Positions 53,192-62,656 are shown, counted from the first letter of the stretch. The stretch is 64,000 nucleotides of DNA from Bradyrhizobium sp. in8p8 (GCF_000426845.1 NZ_AUGD01000013.1:124001-188000), one strand, 5' to 3'. The notes: generated by a model not told the origin, from the letters alone. Translations and numbers: made by a program.

Positions 53192-53314
53192 TCAAACACT
53201 CCGTGGTCGCAGGTTCTGACCTGCCACGAAAGTCTTGATCTCCGCGGCCGCGAGATGCAAGCAAGAAGAATGCCGCACCCGTCGCGCGGCTCTGCGCCGG
53301 ATGCAGATCGTACC

Positions 53315-54253
53315 CTAGCAACGCCCACGCTGGAGACAGTGCTCGCGGCCGGGCTGGTCGGTGCGGAAAGACTCGATGAAGCCGCCTTGGCGCTGGGTGA
53401 CGAAGACGGTCTTGCCGTCGCTCCCCCCGAAGGCCAGGTTGGTCGGCTCCTTGGCCTTGAGCGCGATCTCGCGCTCGACCATGCCGTTCGGCTTCATCAG
53501 CGCGATCACGCCCTTGAGAATGCGCGCCACATAGAGGCGTCCGGTGGCGTCGGTGCGCAGGCCGTCGATGGTGTCCGGCTGGAACGATTTGACGAGCTTG
53601 GCGTCGACGAGCTCGTTGCCCCGGATTCCATAGGACCAGATCTGGCCGCTGCTGGATTCGCCGACATAGAGCGTCTTGCCGTCCGGGCTGAGATCGATCC
53701 CGTTGGTGGTGCCCATCGCGCGCGGCGCCGACATCACCTGCCCCTGCACGGTACCGTCGGCGGCCTTCGCGATGCGCCAGATGTGGCCCTCCCTGCCCTT
53801 CCAGTTCGGATCGCTCGCATAGATCGTCCCGTCCCGCGCGATGGTGATGTCGTTGGGCTGGTTCATCTGGTCGGAGTGAAACCAGGCGACAGGCTCGGTC
53901 GCGCCCTTCGGGATCGTGAAGACGTTGTGCTTCTTGTAGTCGGCGATGAACATGTTGCCGTTCCGGTCGAAGCGGATGGCGTTGCCGACGCTGCCTTCGG
54001 GAAGCACCGTGAACAGCTGCGATGCCGTGCCGCCGGGCGGCAATCGCCCGATGGTGCCGGGCTTGCCGAAATTGACCACGAAGAGATTGCCGTCGAGGTC
54101 GGCAGCAGGCCCTTCGATGCCGAACGTATATTCGCCCGCTTGCGTCACCTGTACGCTCTCGAACAGCTTGGTCTCGGCAGCGGCCGGCAGGGTCGCGGCG
54201 AGCAAAATGCTACTGCACAGGCACCAGAAAGTCCTGCCGGATGTAATAGCCAT
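53315..54253 (-). CDS. Secreted SMP-30/gluconolactonase-like beta-propeller
   Basis: A 312-residue protein with signal peptide (FWCLCSSILLAATLPAAAE) and propeller repeats such as GIEGPAADLDGNLFVVNFG, GNAIRFDRNGNMFIADY, PNDITIARDGTIYASDP and DGLRTDATGRLYVARI. Asp/Asn positions fit the metal site of SMP-30 lactonases. Its start overlaps the end of the upstream dehydrogenase-like gene by 44 bases, so the two act together. Confidence 0.87.
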   Translation of the reverse strand: MAITSGRTFWCLCSSILLAATLPAAAETKLFESVQVTQAGEYTFGIEGPAADLDGNLFVVNFGKPGTIGRLPPGGTASQLFTVLPEGSVGNAIRFDRNGNMFIADYKKHNVFTIPKGATEPVAWFHSDQMNQPNDITIARDGTIYASDPNWKGREGHIWRIAKAADGTVQGQVMSAPRAMGTTNGIDLSPDGKTLYVGESSSGQIWSYGIRGNELVDAKLVKSFQPDTIDGLRTDATGRLYVARILKGVIALMKPNGMVEREIALKAKEPTNLAFGGSDGKTVFVTQRQGGFIESFRTDQPGREHCLQRGRC

Positions 54254-56285
54254 CGTCGTCGGTGCACTCGCCGTTCAGATAGGGATCGGCCGGCCGGAAG
54301 AATCGGCTGAAGCCGGGTTTGTCTACAGCGCTCCTTTGTGTCACGACCACGACCTTGGCGGCCGGTATTTCGCCGCATTCCCGGTTGGTCCGGCCGAAGA
54401 ACTTGCGCTGCGGCGGCCCGGGCTTGATCCGCATGCGCGTGCCCGGGACCATCTTCGCAACAAGCAGGTCCGCAGTGTCCAGCAGCTGTGTGTAGCCCGG
54501 CTCGGTCTTCGGCAAGCTTTCGCCGCCCGGCGGCATCAGCTTCTCGGCCCCGCGCCCGCGCAGCCGCGTGCGCAGCTTGCCGGCATCGGGATCGCCCGGG
54601 TAGATCCAACCGTCTTGCGACAGCATGAAACGGAGCACGGCTACGTCCTTGTCTGCCTCCGATTGACCCGGCTTGAGGCCGAAACCCGAGTGGCAGCCCA
54701 CGCAATGCCTCTCGACCAGGCCCTTGCGCAGCGTCGTCAGCCGGACGCCATTCTGCGCATCTCTCGCCACGAAGGCCGCGAGCTGATCGATCATCGCCTG
54801 GCTGCGGATCTCGCAGGGCAGCGGCACCGGCACGTCGCCCGCGGCGCGATCGATGCGGATCACGGTCCGGTTCTTGTCCTCGACCAGCCAGATCGCACCG
54901 TCCTCCGCAACGGTCATGCCCACGGGCGCACCTTGCGGCCGCGCACCGTTGACGCGGTGCCAACCGGAAATCAGCTCCTCGAACGGCGCGGCCGCGACTT
55001 CGCCGCCGTCGGTCTGGAAGCTGCGGGTCGGATCCGCCGCGCAGCTCACGTGATAGCGCACCGGTGCTGGCTTCGGCTTGGGGAAGCCGCGATCGTCGAC
55101 TTCATAGATGAGGATGCGGCTGCCGGTCGGACGATAGCCGTGCAGACCGACCAGCAACTTGCCTTCCAACTCCGGGAACTTCGTGCCACGATAATACAGC
55201 ATCGCGAGCGGCGCGCCGTGCGGCGGCATCAGCGAGTGCGGCGCCTTGTAGAGCGCATTCGCCGTGCAGAGCGATTTGTACGGCCCCGATTGCAACACGC
55301 GCCTGAACTCCGGACTCGGAGTCGACAGATCGTAGCAGTAGGGCCAGCCATAGTGCCTCCCCTGCTCGATCGCGTTGATCTCCTCGTTCGGTTTGAAGAT
55401 GTCGGGCAGATCTTGGCCGTTCTCGCCTTGCAGGAAGGCATAGCCCGCATCAGGGAAGTTCGGATGCAACGCCAGCGCCATCGAATTGCGCAGCCCGCGC
55501 GCGTAGACCATGTGCTGCGGGTCGGGATCGTCGGGCCTCAGCGCCGGAAAGACACCGCCTGCGGGCGGAGTGAACAGCCAGATTGCGGCCAGCGCCGAGG
55601 CGCCTTCGGCCGCGGCGCAGGGCTTTGCGGCCCGCGCACGCGTCATGCAATCGTCGCTGTGCGAGCCGACATTGACGAACAGCCGCCCGTGCTTGTCGAA
55701 CACAAACTGCTTGAGCGGGTGGGCGCTCTCGTCGATCCTGGTGCCATCGGGCAGCGTGATGCGGCGGCCGGGCATGTGACGGATGATGGTCTCGACCGTG
55801 CTGCGCGGGCTGTCGGCGAGCGGATCGAATCGGAAGATCGTCTCGGCGGTCGAGGCATACAGCTTCCTGTCCGGACCGATGACGAGACCGAACGGATATT
55901 CCAATTCGGTCAGCAGCTCCTTGAAGCGTTGCCCCTGGGGCGCATGCGGATCGAGCAGCAGCAGCCGTCCGTCGCTGCGGCCCCAGCCGCCCATGTCGGC
56001 CACAACGAACAGGTCACGGCCGGGCACCTGGACGATCGAGCGCGGAAACTTCAGGCGATCCTCGTCGCTGGCGACGAGGCCGGCGCAGTATCCGGCCTTC
56101 ATGTCGATCTGCAGTCGCGGGAAAGCGAGATCCCCGCTGCCGCAGGTCTCCGAGCCGACGGCGTAGCCGCTTTTCCTCACCGGCTCGGAGGAGGCTGCCG
56201 TATCAGGGCCGAACAACGCGCCAATCACAACAGCTGCAAACAGGTACAGACGTCGGCAATCACGCCAGAACGTGAGGTGGTTCAC
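54210..56285 (-). CDS. Sorbosone-dehydrogenase-like beta-propeller with C-terminal c-type heme domain
   Basis: A 691-residue protein from GTG 56285 (VNHLTFWRDCRRLYLFAAVVIGALFG, one N-terminal membrane/signal segment); the frame extends to 56462 but the extra residues look spurious. A PQQ-glucose/sorbosone-dehydrogenase type propeller (VADMGGWGRSDGRLLLLD, VYARGLRNSMALALHPN, INAIEQGRHYGWPYCYD) is followed near residue 545 by CVGCH, a single c-type heme site with a later Met-containing segment. Probably a periplasmic sugar/alcohol oxidase passing electrons to a cytochrome. Confidence 0.85.
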   Translation of the reverse strand: MNHLTFWRDCRRLYLFAAVVIGALFGPDTAASSEPVRKSGYAVGSETCGSGDLAFPRLQIDMKAGYCAGLVASDEDRLKFPRSIVQVPGRDLFVVADMGGWGRSDGRLLLLDPHAPQGQRFKELLTELEYPFGLVIGPDRKLYASTAETIFRFDPLADSPRSTVETIIRHMPGRRITLPDGTRIDESAHPLKQFVFDKHGRLFVNVGSHSDDCMTRARAAKPCAAAEGASALAAIWLFTPPAGGVFPALRPDDPDPQHMVYARGLRNSMALALHPNFPDAGYAFLQGENGQDLPDIFKPNEEINAIEQGRHYGWPYCYDLSTPSPEFRRVLQSGPYKSLCTANALYKAPHSLMPPHGAPLAMLYYRGTKFPELEGKLLVGLHGYRPTGSRILIYEVDDRGFPKPKPAPVRYHVSCAADPTRSFQTDGGEVAAAPFEELISGWHRVNGARPQGAPVGMTVAEDGAIWLVEDKNRTVIRIDRAAGDVPVPLPCEIRSQAMIDQLAAFVARDAQNGVRLTTLRKGLVERHCVGCHSGFGLKPGQSEADKDVAVLRFMLSQDGWIYPGDPDAGKLRTRLRGRGAEKLMPPGGESLPKTEPGYTQLLDTADLLVAKMVPGTRMRIKPGPPQRKFFGRTNRECGEIPAAKVVVVTQRSAVDKPGFSRFFRPADPYLNGECTDDDGYYIRQDFLVPVQ

Positions 56286-56489
56286 GGCAGCCCCCGAATT
56301 CCGGCGAGATTTGTTCCATGCCGCCTGGGCGCCGTCCAGTTCATCATCACCCGCCTGTGATGAAACCCGTCGCGACCTTGGTGCCGACCAATATCCGTAA
56401 ATTCCCTTACCGGGTTTGACCCGAATGTTTCGCAAAGGCCTCGGGTGGTATCGCTTTGCCATCCCGGTAGCTCCCTACAGGAGGCGCAT

Positions 56490-56723
56490 ATGGTCCAGGT
56501 CTATTTTCACTGCTCCAACACCGAGGGCACGCTGATCGACCATAACGGCGCCGCTGTCGCCAATCTGACCGAAGCACGGGACCGTGCCGCCCAGATCATG
56601 ACCTCGATGATCCAGACGCCGGGTGCCGAAGACTGGCGCGACTGGGTGATTCACGTCAGCGACCACGACGGCGAGGAGATCTTCGATCTTCCGTTCACCG
56701 CCATGCTCGGCAAGCCGCATTGA
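56490..56723 (+). CDS. DUF6894 family protein
   Basis: A 77-residue protein from ATG 56490 after a strong AGGAGGC site. The sequence VYFHCSNTEGTLIDHNGAAVANLTEARDRAAQ and DWVIHVSDHDGEEIFDLPF is the DUF6894 pattern, common and multi-copy in rhizobia. Function unknown. Nine bases separate it from the next small gene. Confidence 0.82.
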   Translation: MVQVYFHCSNTEGTLIDHNGAAVANLTEARDRAAQIMTSMIQTPGAEDWRDWVIHVSDHDGEEIFDLPFTAMLGKPH

Positions 56724-56732
56724 GGTGATGCC

Positions 56733-56909
56733 ATGTTGATCGCTTCAGTCAGCCTGCTGCGCCAGCCCCTGAGCTTCGTCGCCACCAAATGGCAGACGCT
56801 GATCCGCGTTGCAGGCAATCCCTACCGCCCCGAGCTGCACTACATGCGCGGACCTGGCCCGAAATGGCGCGCCAAGTATCAGGCCAGCCGGCTGAACCGC
56901 TCGCTCTGA
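56733..56909 (+). CDS. Small basic hypothetical protein
   Basis: A 58-residue protein read from the DNA, starting MLIASVSLLRQPLSFVATKW and ending KYQASRLNRSL. GAGGTG ribosome site, and only nine bases after the DUF6894 stop. Strongly basic with several Arg/Lys; no known domain. Confidence 0.55.
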   Translation: MLIASVSLLRQPLSFVATKWQTLIRVAGNPYRPELHYMRGPGPKWRAKYQASRLNRSL

Positions 56910-56942
56910 GCGCGCGCTATTGGAAGCCTCACCAATCTTCAT

Positions 56943-57020
56943 CGTCATGGCCGGGCTTGTCCCGGCCATCCACGTTTTTAGGTGCGGATAGACGTGGATG
57001 CCCGGGTCAAGCCCGGGCGA
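56943..57020. repeat. Intergenic palindromic repeat
   Basis: Two hairpins, GGCCGGG/CCCGGCC (56949-56967) and GCCCGGG/CCCGGGC (57000-57018), enclosed by inverted CATCCACGT / ACGTGGATG arms. A frequently seen intergenic element in Bradyrhizobium. Lies between convergent genes and may also act as a terminator. Confidence 0.75.
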
Positions 57021-57047
57021 AACGAGACTGGGAGCAAGTGCTCCACC

Positions 57048-57821
57048 TCACTTGCCCGTAAACCTTGCCTTGCGCTTCTCGATGAAGGCATTGCGGCCTT
57101 CGATGGCATCCGCGCTCTTGCGGATCGTGGCCTGAAGCTCGATCTCGCGGCGAAACTGCGCCTCGTAGGTCGCATGCTCGCTGTCCTCGATCAGCGCGCG
57201 CGTCGCAACCAAGGCGCGTGTCGGACCCTCGGCCAGGCGGCGCGCCAAACCAAGCGCCTCCTCCATCAGCTTCGCGTCGTCAACGACCTGCCGCACCAGG
57301 CCGATCTCCTGGGCGCGCTCTGCCGTCAGGGGCTCGTTCAACAGCATCAGCTCGAGCGCGCGCTGCCGGCCGACCAGCCGCGGCAGCAGCCAGGTCGAGC
57401 CGAGATCGGGCACCAAGGCGATGCGGCTGAACACCTGGATGAAGCTCGCCGACCGCGCCGCGACGATGATGTCACCGGCCATCGCCAGACTGAAGCCACC
57501 GCCGGCCGCGACGCCGTTCACGGCAACAACCACGGGGACGCGGCACTCGCGCAAGGCCTTGAACGCCGGCCAGTAGAAGCGCATCACGCCGGCCGCGATG
57601 TCCTCCCCGAGCGCCTCCGATGCCTTCAGGTTCTGGCCCGAGCAGAAGCCGCGTCCCTCTCCGGTCAGGATGAGGGCGCGAACGTCCGGATCTTTCGTCA
57701 TGTCGGCGACGGCGACGGCGAGCGCGCCGAGCAGGTCCGGGGTCATCGCGTTCAGGCTTGCCGGCTCGTCGAGGGTCAAGATTCCAACCGCGCCATCCCG
57801 CGCTTGCATCACACCAGCCAT
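57048..57821 (-). CDS. Enoyl-CoA hydratase/isomerase (crotonase) family
   Basis: A 257-residue crotonase from ATG 57821 after AAAGGGAGAAG. Oxyanion-hole segments GEGRGFCSGQNLKAS and NGVAAGGGFSLAMAGDI are present; catalytic region SFIQVFSRIALVPDLGSTWLLPRLVG resembles PaaG-type enzymes of phenylacetate catabolism. Convergent to the DUF6894 pair and divergent from the gamma-glutamyltransferase. Confidence 0.9.
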   Translation of the reverse strand: MAGVMQARDGAVGILTLDEPASLNAMTPDLLGALAVAVADMTKDPDVRALILTGEGRGFCSGQNLKASEALGEDIAAGVMRFYWPAFKALRECRVPVVVAVNGVAAGGGFSLAMAGDIIVAARSASFIQVFSRIALVPDLGSTWLLPRLVGRQRALELMLLNEPLTAERAQEIGLVRQVVDDAKLMEEALGLARRLAEGPTRALVATRALIEDSEHATYEAQFRREIELQATIRKSADAIEGRNAFIEKRKARFTGK

Positions 57822-57939
57822 GTCGCTTCTCCCTTTTGATGTTCTCATTGGCTGCAATGTGCCATTGTCCGCCCGCTCCGCCAATCGCGGAGCCTCGATT
57901 TCAACACAGCGAAGCCGCGACAGACATCAAGACGACATC

Positions 57940-59529
57940 ATGCCTCATCAGTTCAGCCTCAACCAAACCATCCGCAAGCCCGCCGTCTCATCGAAAGGCG
58001 GCATCGTCGCCTCACAATCGCGGCGAGCGGCCGAAGTGGGGGCAGAGGTGCTGGCAGCGGGCGGCGACTGCGTGGACGCGATCGTGGCGACCACGATGGC
58101 GCTGAATGTGCTGGAGCCCTGGAACAGCGGCATCGGCGGTGGCGGTGCAATGGTGCTCTACCGCGCCAAGGAAAATCGCTATGAGGTGATCGACTACGGC
58201 ATGTCCGCGCCGCAGAGCCTGCGCGCTGCCGACTATCCGCTCAGTGGCGAAGGCGCGGCCTCCGATCTCTTCCCGTGGCCGCGGGTGAAGGACGATCGCA
58301 ACATCCACGGGCCCGGTTCGATCGCGGTGCCCGGCGTTGTCGCCGGTATGGAAGAGGCGCATCGCCGCTACGCCAAAATGCCGTGGAAGGATCTGGTCGC
58401 GCCGGCAGCTCGGCTCGCCGGCGAAGGTCTGCTGGTCGATTGGTGGACGACGGTGACGATCTCGGGCTCGGCCGCCGATCTCAGGCGCTATCCCGCGAGC
58501 GCCGCGGCGTTCCTGAAGGACGGGCTGCCACCGACTGCACCATGGGGGATCAAGGCCGAGACGCGCTTGCCGCAGGACACGCTGAAAGCAACGCTGTCTC
58601 ATCTTGCCGAGGCCGGACCGCGCGACTTCTACCAGGGTGACCTCGCCAGGAGCATCGCCTCCGACATCAAGGCTGATGGCGGTTCACTGTCGGTGGAGGA
58701 CCTCGCCGCCTTCCGCGCGCATTTGCGCGAGCCGCTGGCGATCCCGTATCGCGGCGGCAAGGTGTATGCGACGCCGGAGCTCACGGCTGGCCCCACCATG
58801 GCGCACGCACTGCGCCTCTTGCAGCAGAATCTGCAGCCGGGAAGCGCACCGGACGCGGCCGCCTATGTCGAATATGCACTCGCCCTGCAAACGGCCTTCG
58901 GCGAGCGGCTCAAGGACATGGGCGATGCCGACGGCAAGCGCTCGCTCGGCGCCGAATATCTGGCGCCCGCCTGCACCACGCATTTCTCCGTGGTCGACCG
59001 CCAGGGCAACCTCGCTGCGGTGACGCAGACACTGCTCTCGTCGTTCGGCTCGCGATATGTGACGCCGCACACCGGCATCGCCATGAACAACGGCATCATG
59101 TGGTTCGACCCGACGCCGGGCACCACCAATTCGCTCGCGCCGGGCAAGCGCTGTCTCTGCAACTACACGCCTGTCATCGCCGAGACGAAGGATAGCAAGC
59201 GCCTTGCCGTCGGCGCCTCCGGCGGCCGCCGCATCCTGCCGTCGGTGATGCAACTCGTGTCCTTTGCGATGGATTTCGGCATGGACCTCGATGCCGCCAT
59301 CCATCAGCCGCGCATCGACGCCAGCGAGGGCGCGGTCGTGATCGGCGATGCCCGCCTGCCAGCAGAAGTACGCGACGCTCTGGCCACTCGCTTCGACTAT
59401 GAAGAGAGCCGGGTGCAGATCTTGCCGCAGAAATTCGCCTGCCCAAGCGTGGTTATGCGCGACGGCGACGTCAATTCCGGCGCAGTCGAGATCTTCCAGC
59501 CCTGGGCCGAAGCGGTGGAGGAAGGCTGA
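57940..59529 (+). CDS. Gamma-glutamyltransferase-family protein
   Basis: A 529-residue Ntn-hydrolase from ATG 57940. VASQSRRAAEVGAEVLAAGGDCVDA and GIGGGGAMVLY are GGT signatures, and CTTHFSVVDRQGNLAAVTQTL holds the autocleavage/nucleophile Thr. No signal peptide, unlike classical periplasmic GGT, so it is probably a cytoplasmic gamma-glutamyl or acyl-amide hydrolase. The pathway fit is the nearby oxidase and amino-acid importer. Confidence 0.9.
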   Translation: MPHQFSLNQTIRKPAVSSKGGIVASQSRRAAEVGAEVLAAGGDCVDAIVATTMALNVLEPWNSGIGGGGAMVLYRAKENRYEVIDYGMSAPQSLRAADYPLSGEGAASDLFPWPRVKDDRNIHGPGSIAVPGVVAGMEEAHRRYAKMPWKDLVAPAARLAGEGLLVDWWTTVTISGSAADLRRYPASAAAFLKDGLPPTAPWGIKAETRLPQDTLKATLSHLAEAGPRDFYQGDLARSIASDIKADGGSLSVEDLAAFRAHLREPLAIPYRGGKVYATPELTAGPTMAHALRLLQQNLQPGSAPDAAAYVEYALALQTAFGERLKDMGDADGKRSLGAEYLAPACTTHFSVVDRQGNLAAVTQTLLSSFGSRYVTPHTGIAMNNGIMWFDPTPGTTNSLAPGKRCLCNYTPVIAETKDSKRLAVGASGGRRILPSVMQLVSFAMDFGMDLDAAIHQPRIDASEGAVVIGDARLPAEVRDALATRFDYEESRVQILPQKFACPSVVMRDGDVNSGAVEIFQPWAEAVEEG

Positions 59530-59681
59530 ATACACGTGCCGGACAATGCGAGTGTGCGTTGAGCAAACGCGCCATTACGCATCTGCGCGAGCGTCACGAC
59601 ACCTCCACATTTGCCGGGAACTTACCTGAGGGCTCTCCGTTCGCTGCACGGACAAGTGCGCTCGCCCCAGTGGAGGACATC

Positions 59682-59906
59682 ATGAAGAAACTTGCGCTCG
59701 CCGCGTCGCTCATCATTGCGGCCGGATTCACATTGACAAGCCCTGCGCTGGCCAAGGGCGGCCATGGCGGCGGTCATGGTCATGGACATGGTCACAAGAT
59801 GGGCCATCATCACCATGGCAAGTCGTTCGGATGGCACCATGGGCGCAAGGTCGGCTGGCGCGGCGTGGGTTGCCCGCCCGGTCTGTGGAAGCAGGGCCGC
59901 TGCTGA
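59682..59906 (+). CDS. Small secreted His/Gly-rich protein
   Basis: A 74-residue protein: Sec signal MKKLALAASLIIAAGFTLTSPALA, then a Gly/His-rich mature part (KGGHGGGHGHGHGHKMGHHHH) and a C-terminus GVGCPPGLWKQGRC with two cysteines. Could bind metal in the periplasm; inference from composition. The CPPGLxKQG motif also occurs in other small alphaproteobacterial secreted proteins. Confidence 0.75.
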   Translation: MKKLALAASLIIAAGFTLTSPALAKGGHGGGHGHGHGHKMGHHHHGKSFGWHHGRKVGWRGVGCPPGLWKQGRC

Positions 59907-59957
59907 CGCTCTGTCTGCAATTTTCTGAAGGCGTTGCCCCTGAGGGTGACACCTTCT

Positions 59958-61241
59958 TCATATGCCCAGCCTGTCTCGCACCCGACCCGCGATCACGGCG
60001 GTCGTCACCCCGACCGGCCAGAACGCATGCATCGGGATCGGCTTGATGCCTGTGATCGGCATGTCGATCTCGGCCTTGGCGCCTCCGATCAGGCGGCGGG
60101 CGAGTTGCGCGCCCATCGCGGTCGAAAGCGCGACGCCGCGGCCGTTGCAGCCCAGCGAGATCAGGATGCTTTCCGCGGGCTCATGCACATGCGGATAATG
60201 ATCTGCGGTGATGGCAAGCCGGCTATTCCAGCCGTGCGTCCAGGCAAAGCCCTTGAGCTGCGGCCATAGCCGCTCGGCATAGCGGATGAGGTACGCGACG
60301 TCGTAGGGCGACTTGATCCAGCGCATCGGGCCGCGCCCGCCCATCAGCAGACGGTTCTGCTGATCGATGCGGTAATAGACAGTGATGTGGCCGCTCTCAT
60401 AGAGAACCGGCCGCGTCGGCATGATCGAACGGGCGACTGCGTCGGAGAGCGGCGCGGTGGCGGCAATCGAAGAGAACACCGGCACGATGGTGCGGCGGAG
60501 CGCGGGCCAGAGATCGTCGGTGAAGCCGTTGGTGGCGAGCAGCACCTTGTCGGCGTGCACCACTGCGCGCGGCGTCTCGATGCGCCAGCGCGTGCCGTCG
60601 CGGCGCAGTGACAATGCCGGCGTTTCGCCATGCACCTTCGCGCCGGCGGAGATCGCCGCGCGCGCAAGGCCGCGGGCGTAGCTGAGGGGATGCAGATCGC
60701 CGCCGCGGGTATCGAGCATGGCGCCGATATAGCGGTCGGTGCCCGTCATGTCGCGGAGCTGATCGCGGTTCAGGTAACTCACCGGCATGCCGCGGCGGAT
60801 GCACTGCTGCGCGGTCTTTTCGATCGCGGCGGCGCTGGCTTCATTGTAGGCCGCGCGCAGCGTGCCGTTCTGGCGTGCCTCGCACGGGATCTGATAGCGG
60901 CGGATCAGATCGTGCGTGAAGTTGGTGGTGCCGTAGGAGAAGTCGATCATCCGGCGGCCGAGGTCGGCGCCGAAGTCGGCTTCGATCTGATCAGGATCGT
61001 GCTTCAATCCGGGATTGGTATGGCCGCCATTGTTGCCCGACGCGCCCCAGCCGGGCTCCTGCGCCTCCAGCACCAGCGCGTCGACGCCCTGCTCGGCCAG
61101 ATGCAACGCGGTGGAGAGGCCGCTATAGCCGCCGCCGACGATCGCGACGGAGACATTCTTGTCGACATCGAGCGGCGGCGTGGCAACCGGAGCGACGGCT
61201 GTATCGGCATAGAGCGAGGGCGGCAGAGGCAGGCGCGTCAT
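59958..61241 (-). CDS. FAD-dependent amine oxidoreductase (DAO/PuuB-like)
   Basis: A 427-residue flavoprotein. Dinucleotide motif SVAIVGGGYSGLSTALHLAEQG; DAO/GlpO-type WGASGNNGGHTNPGLK; C-terminal SLGCNGRGVALSTAMGAQLARR. This layout matches gamma-glutamylputrescine oxidase (PuuB) and OrdL-type enzymes, which oxidise an amine to an aldehyde with H2O2 release. Last gene of the ABC-importer operon (12 bases after the ATPase). Confidence 0.9.
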   Translation of the reverse strand: MTRLPLPPSLYADTAVAPVATPPLDVDKNVSVAIVGGGYSGLSTALHLAEQGVDALVLEAQEPGWGASGNNGGHTNPGLKHDPDQIEADFGADLGRRMIDFSYGTTNFTHDLIRRYQIPCEARQNGTLRAAYNEASAAAIEKTAQQCIRRGMPVSYLNRDQLRDMTGTDRYIGAMLDTRGGDLHPLSYARGLARAAISAGAKVHGETPALSLRRDGTRWRIETPRAVVHADKVLLATNGFTDDLWPALRRTIVPVFSSIAATAPLSDAVARSIMPTRPVLYESGHITVYYRIDQQNRLLMGGRGPMRWIKSPYDVAYLIRYAERLWPQLKGFAWTHGWNSRLAITADHYPHVHEPAESILISLGCNGRGVALSTAMGAQLARRLIGGAKAEIDMPITGIKPIPMHAFWPVGVTTAVIAGRVRDRLGI

Positions 61242-61253
61242 GGAGAAACCCGG

Positions 61254-61985
61254 TCAGAGCGGATGTAGCACACGGCGTAGAAAGTCCTGCGTGCGGGGAT
61301 GCTGCGGCTGATTGAGCAGCGCCCTGGCCGGCCCCTGCTCGACGATGACGCCGCCATCGATGAACAGCACGCGGTCGGCGACGTCGCGGGCAAAGCCCAT
61401 CTCGTGAGTGACGACGACCATGGTCATGCCGTCGTCGGCGAGCTTGCGCATGACGCCGAGCACGTCGCCGACCAGCTCAGGGTCGAGCGCTGAGGTCGGC
61501 TCGTCGAACAGGATCGCCTTGGGCTGCATGGCGAGCGCCCGCGCGATCGCGACGCGCTGCTGCTGGCCGCCGGAGAGTTGCGGCGGATGCGCATCGGCCT
61601 TTTCCGCAAGACCGACCTGGGCGAGCAGCGCACGGCCGCGATCAAACGCTTGCGCGCGCGACTCTTTCTTCACATAGAGAGGCCCTTCAACCACGTTCTC
61701 CAGCGCCGTGCGATGCGGGAACAGGTTGAAGCGCTGGAACACCATGGAGACCTGGGTGCGGATGTTCACGATCGACGGTGCATCCCGGTCGACCTTCAGT
61801 CCCTCGACGCTGATCTCACCGCGGTCGTAGCTCTCGAGCCCATTGATGCAGCGCAGGATTGTGGACTTGCCCGAGCCCGAGGGGCCGATGATGCAGACCA
61901 CCTCGCCCTTCTCGACGGAAGCCGTAATGCCCTTGAGCACCTCGACCCTGCCGAAGCTCTTGTGGACGTCGTTCAGCTCGATCAT
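61254..61985 (-). CDS. Polar amino-acid ABC transporter ATP-binding protein
   Basis: A 243-residue ATPase. Walker A IGPSGSGKST, signature LSGGQQQRVAIARALAM, Walker B AILFDEPTSALDPE, then VVVTHEMGFARDVADRV, the GlnQ/HisP-type H-loop block. ATG 61985 overlaps the permease stop (ATGA), so translation is coupled. Works with the permease at 61982 and receptor at 62657. Confidence 0.95.
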   Translation of the reverse strand: MIELNDVHKSFGRVEVLKGITASVEKGEVVCIIGPSGSGKSTILRCINGLESYDRGEISVEGLKVDRDAPSIVNIRTQVSMVFQRFNLFPHRTALENVVEGPLYVKKESRAQAFDRGRALLAQVGLAEKADAHPPQLSGGQQQRVAIARALAMQPKAILFDEPTSALDPELVGDVLGVMRKLADDGMTMVVVTHEMGFARDVADRVLFIDGGVIVEQGPARALLNQPQHPRTQDFLRRVLHPL

Positions 61986-62635
61986 CGCTTGCCGGCCCGC
62001 TTCTCGAAATGACGAACCAGCAAAATCAGGGGAATGCTCATGGTGAGATACATCAGCGCAACAAGCGTGAACACGCTGGTGTTCTTGAAGGTCGAGGATG
62101 CGATCAGCTTGCCCTGCAGCGCGAGCTCGGCGACCGTGATGGTCGAGGCCTGCGAGGAATCCTTCAGCATCATGATCATGACGTTGCCGTAAGGCGGCAG
62201 CACGATGCGTACGGCCTGCGGCAGCACCACGCGGCGCATGGTGAGCCACCAGCCCATGCCGATGGATTGCGCCGCCTCGATCTGGCCCTTGTCGATGGCC
62301 TCGATACCGGCACGGAAATTCTCGGCCTGATAAGCCGAATAGGCGATGCCGAGGCCGAGGATCGCGGCCTGCAGGGCCGAGAGCGTGACACCGAGGTCGG
62401 GCATCACGAAGTAGAGATAGAACAGCAGCACGATAATGGGGATGCCGCGGATCACGTTGATCAGGCTGGCGCTGAGCATCGACAGCGCCTTGATACCGGA
62501 AACCCGCATCATTGCCCAGACGAGGCCGAGCACTGTCGAAAGCAGCAGCGAGCCAATCGTGACGATAATCGTCAGCGCGACGCCGTTCAGCAGAATCGGG
62601 AAGAACTCGACGGCGTCGCGCCAAAAGCCTTTCAT
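61982..62635 (-). CDS. Polar amino-acid ABC transporter permease
   Basis: A 217-residue HisM/GlnP-type permease: five hydrophobic segments and the EAA loop EAAQSIGMGWWLTMRRVVLPQA. Likely works as a homodimer since no second permease is present. Lies 21 bases after the receptor gene. Confidence 0.94.
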   Translation of the reverse strand: MKGFWRDAVEFFPILLNGVALTIIVTIGSLLLSTVLGLVWAMMRVSGIKALSMLSASLINVIRGIPIIVLLFYLYFVMPDLGVTLSALQAAILGLGIAYSAYQAENFRAGIEAIDKGQIEAAQSIGMGWWLTMRRVVLPQAVRIVLPPYGNVMIMMLKDSSQASTITVAELALQGKLIASSTFKNTSVFTLVALMYLTMSIPLILLVRHFEKRAGKR

Positions 62636-62656
62636 CGGGCAGCCTTCAGCAATCCG

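Noticed and set aside
52334..54310. 658-residue open frame on the plus strand
   Set aside because: Antisense of the deacetylase-like and lactonase genes; no recognisable motif.
53946..56360. 804-residue open frame on the plus strand
   Set aside because: Antisense of the dehydrogenase-like and lactonase-like genes, which have clear domains and signal peptides.
56286..56462. N-terminal extension of the heme-propeller gene
   Set aside because: The extra 59 residues are Arg/Pro-rich and precede what looks like the true signal segment after GTG 56285.
59760..59830. Possible tandem repeat or CRISPR-like pattern in GGTCATGG units
   Set aside because: It is simple His/Gly codon repetition inside the secreted protein gene; no spacer structure. 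No CRISPR array was seen anywhere in the window.
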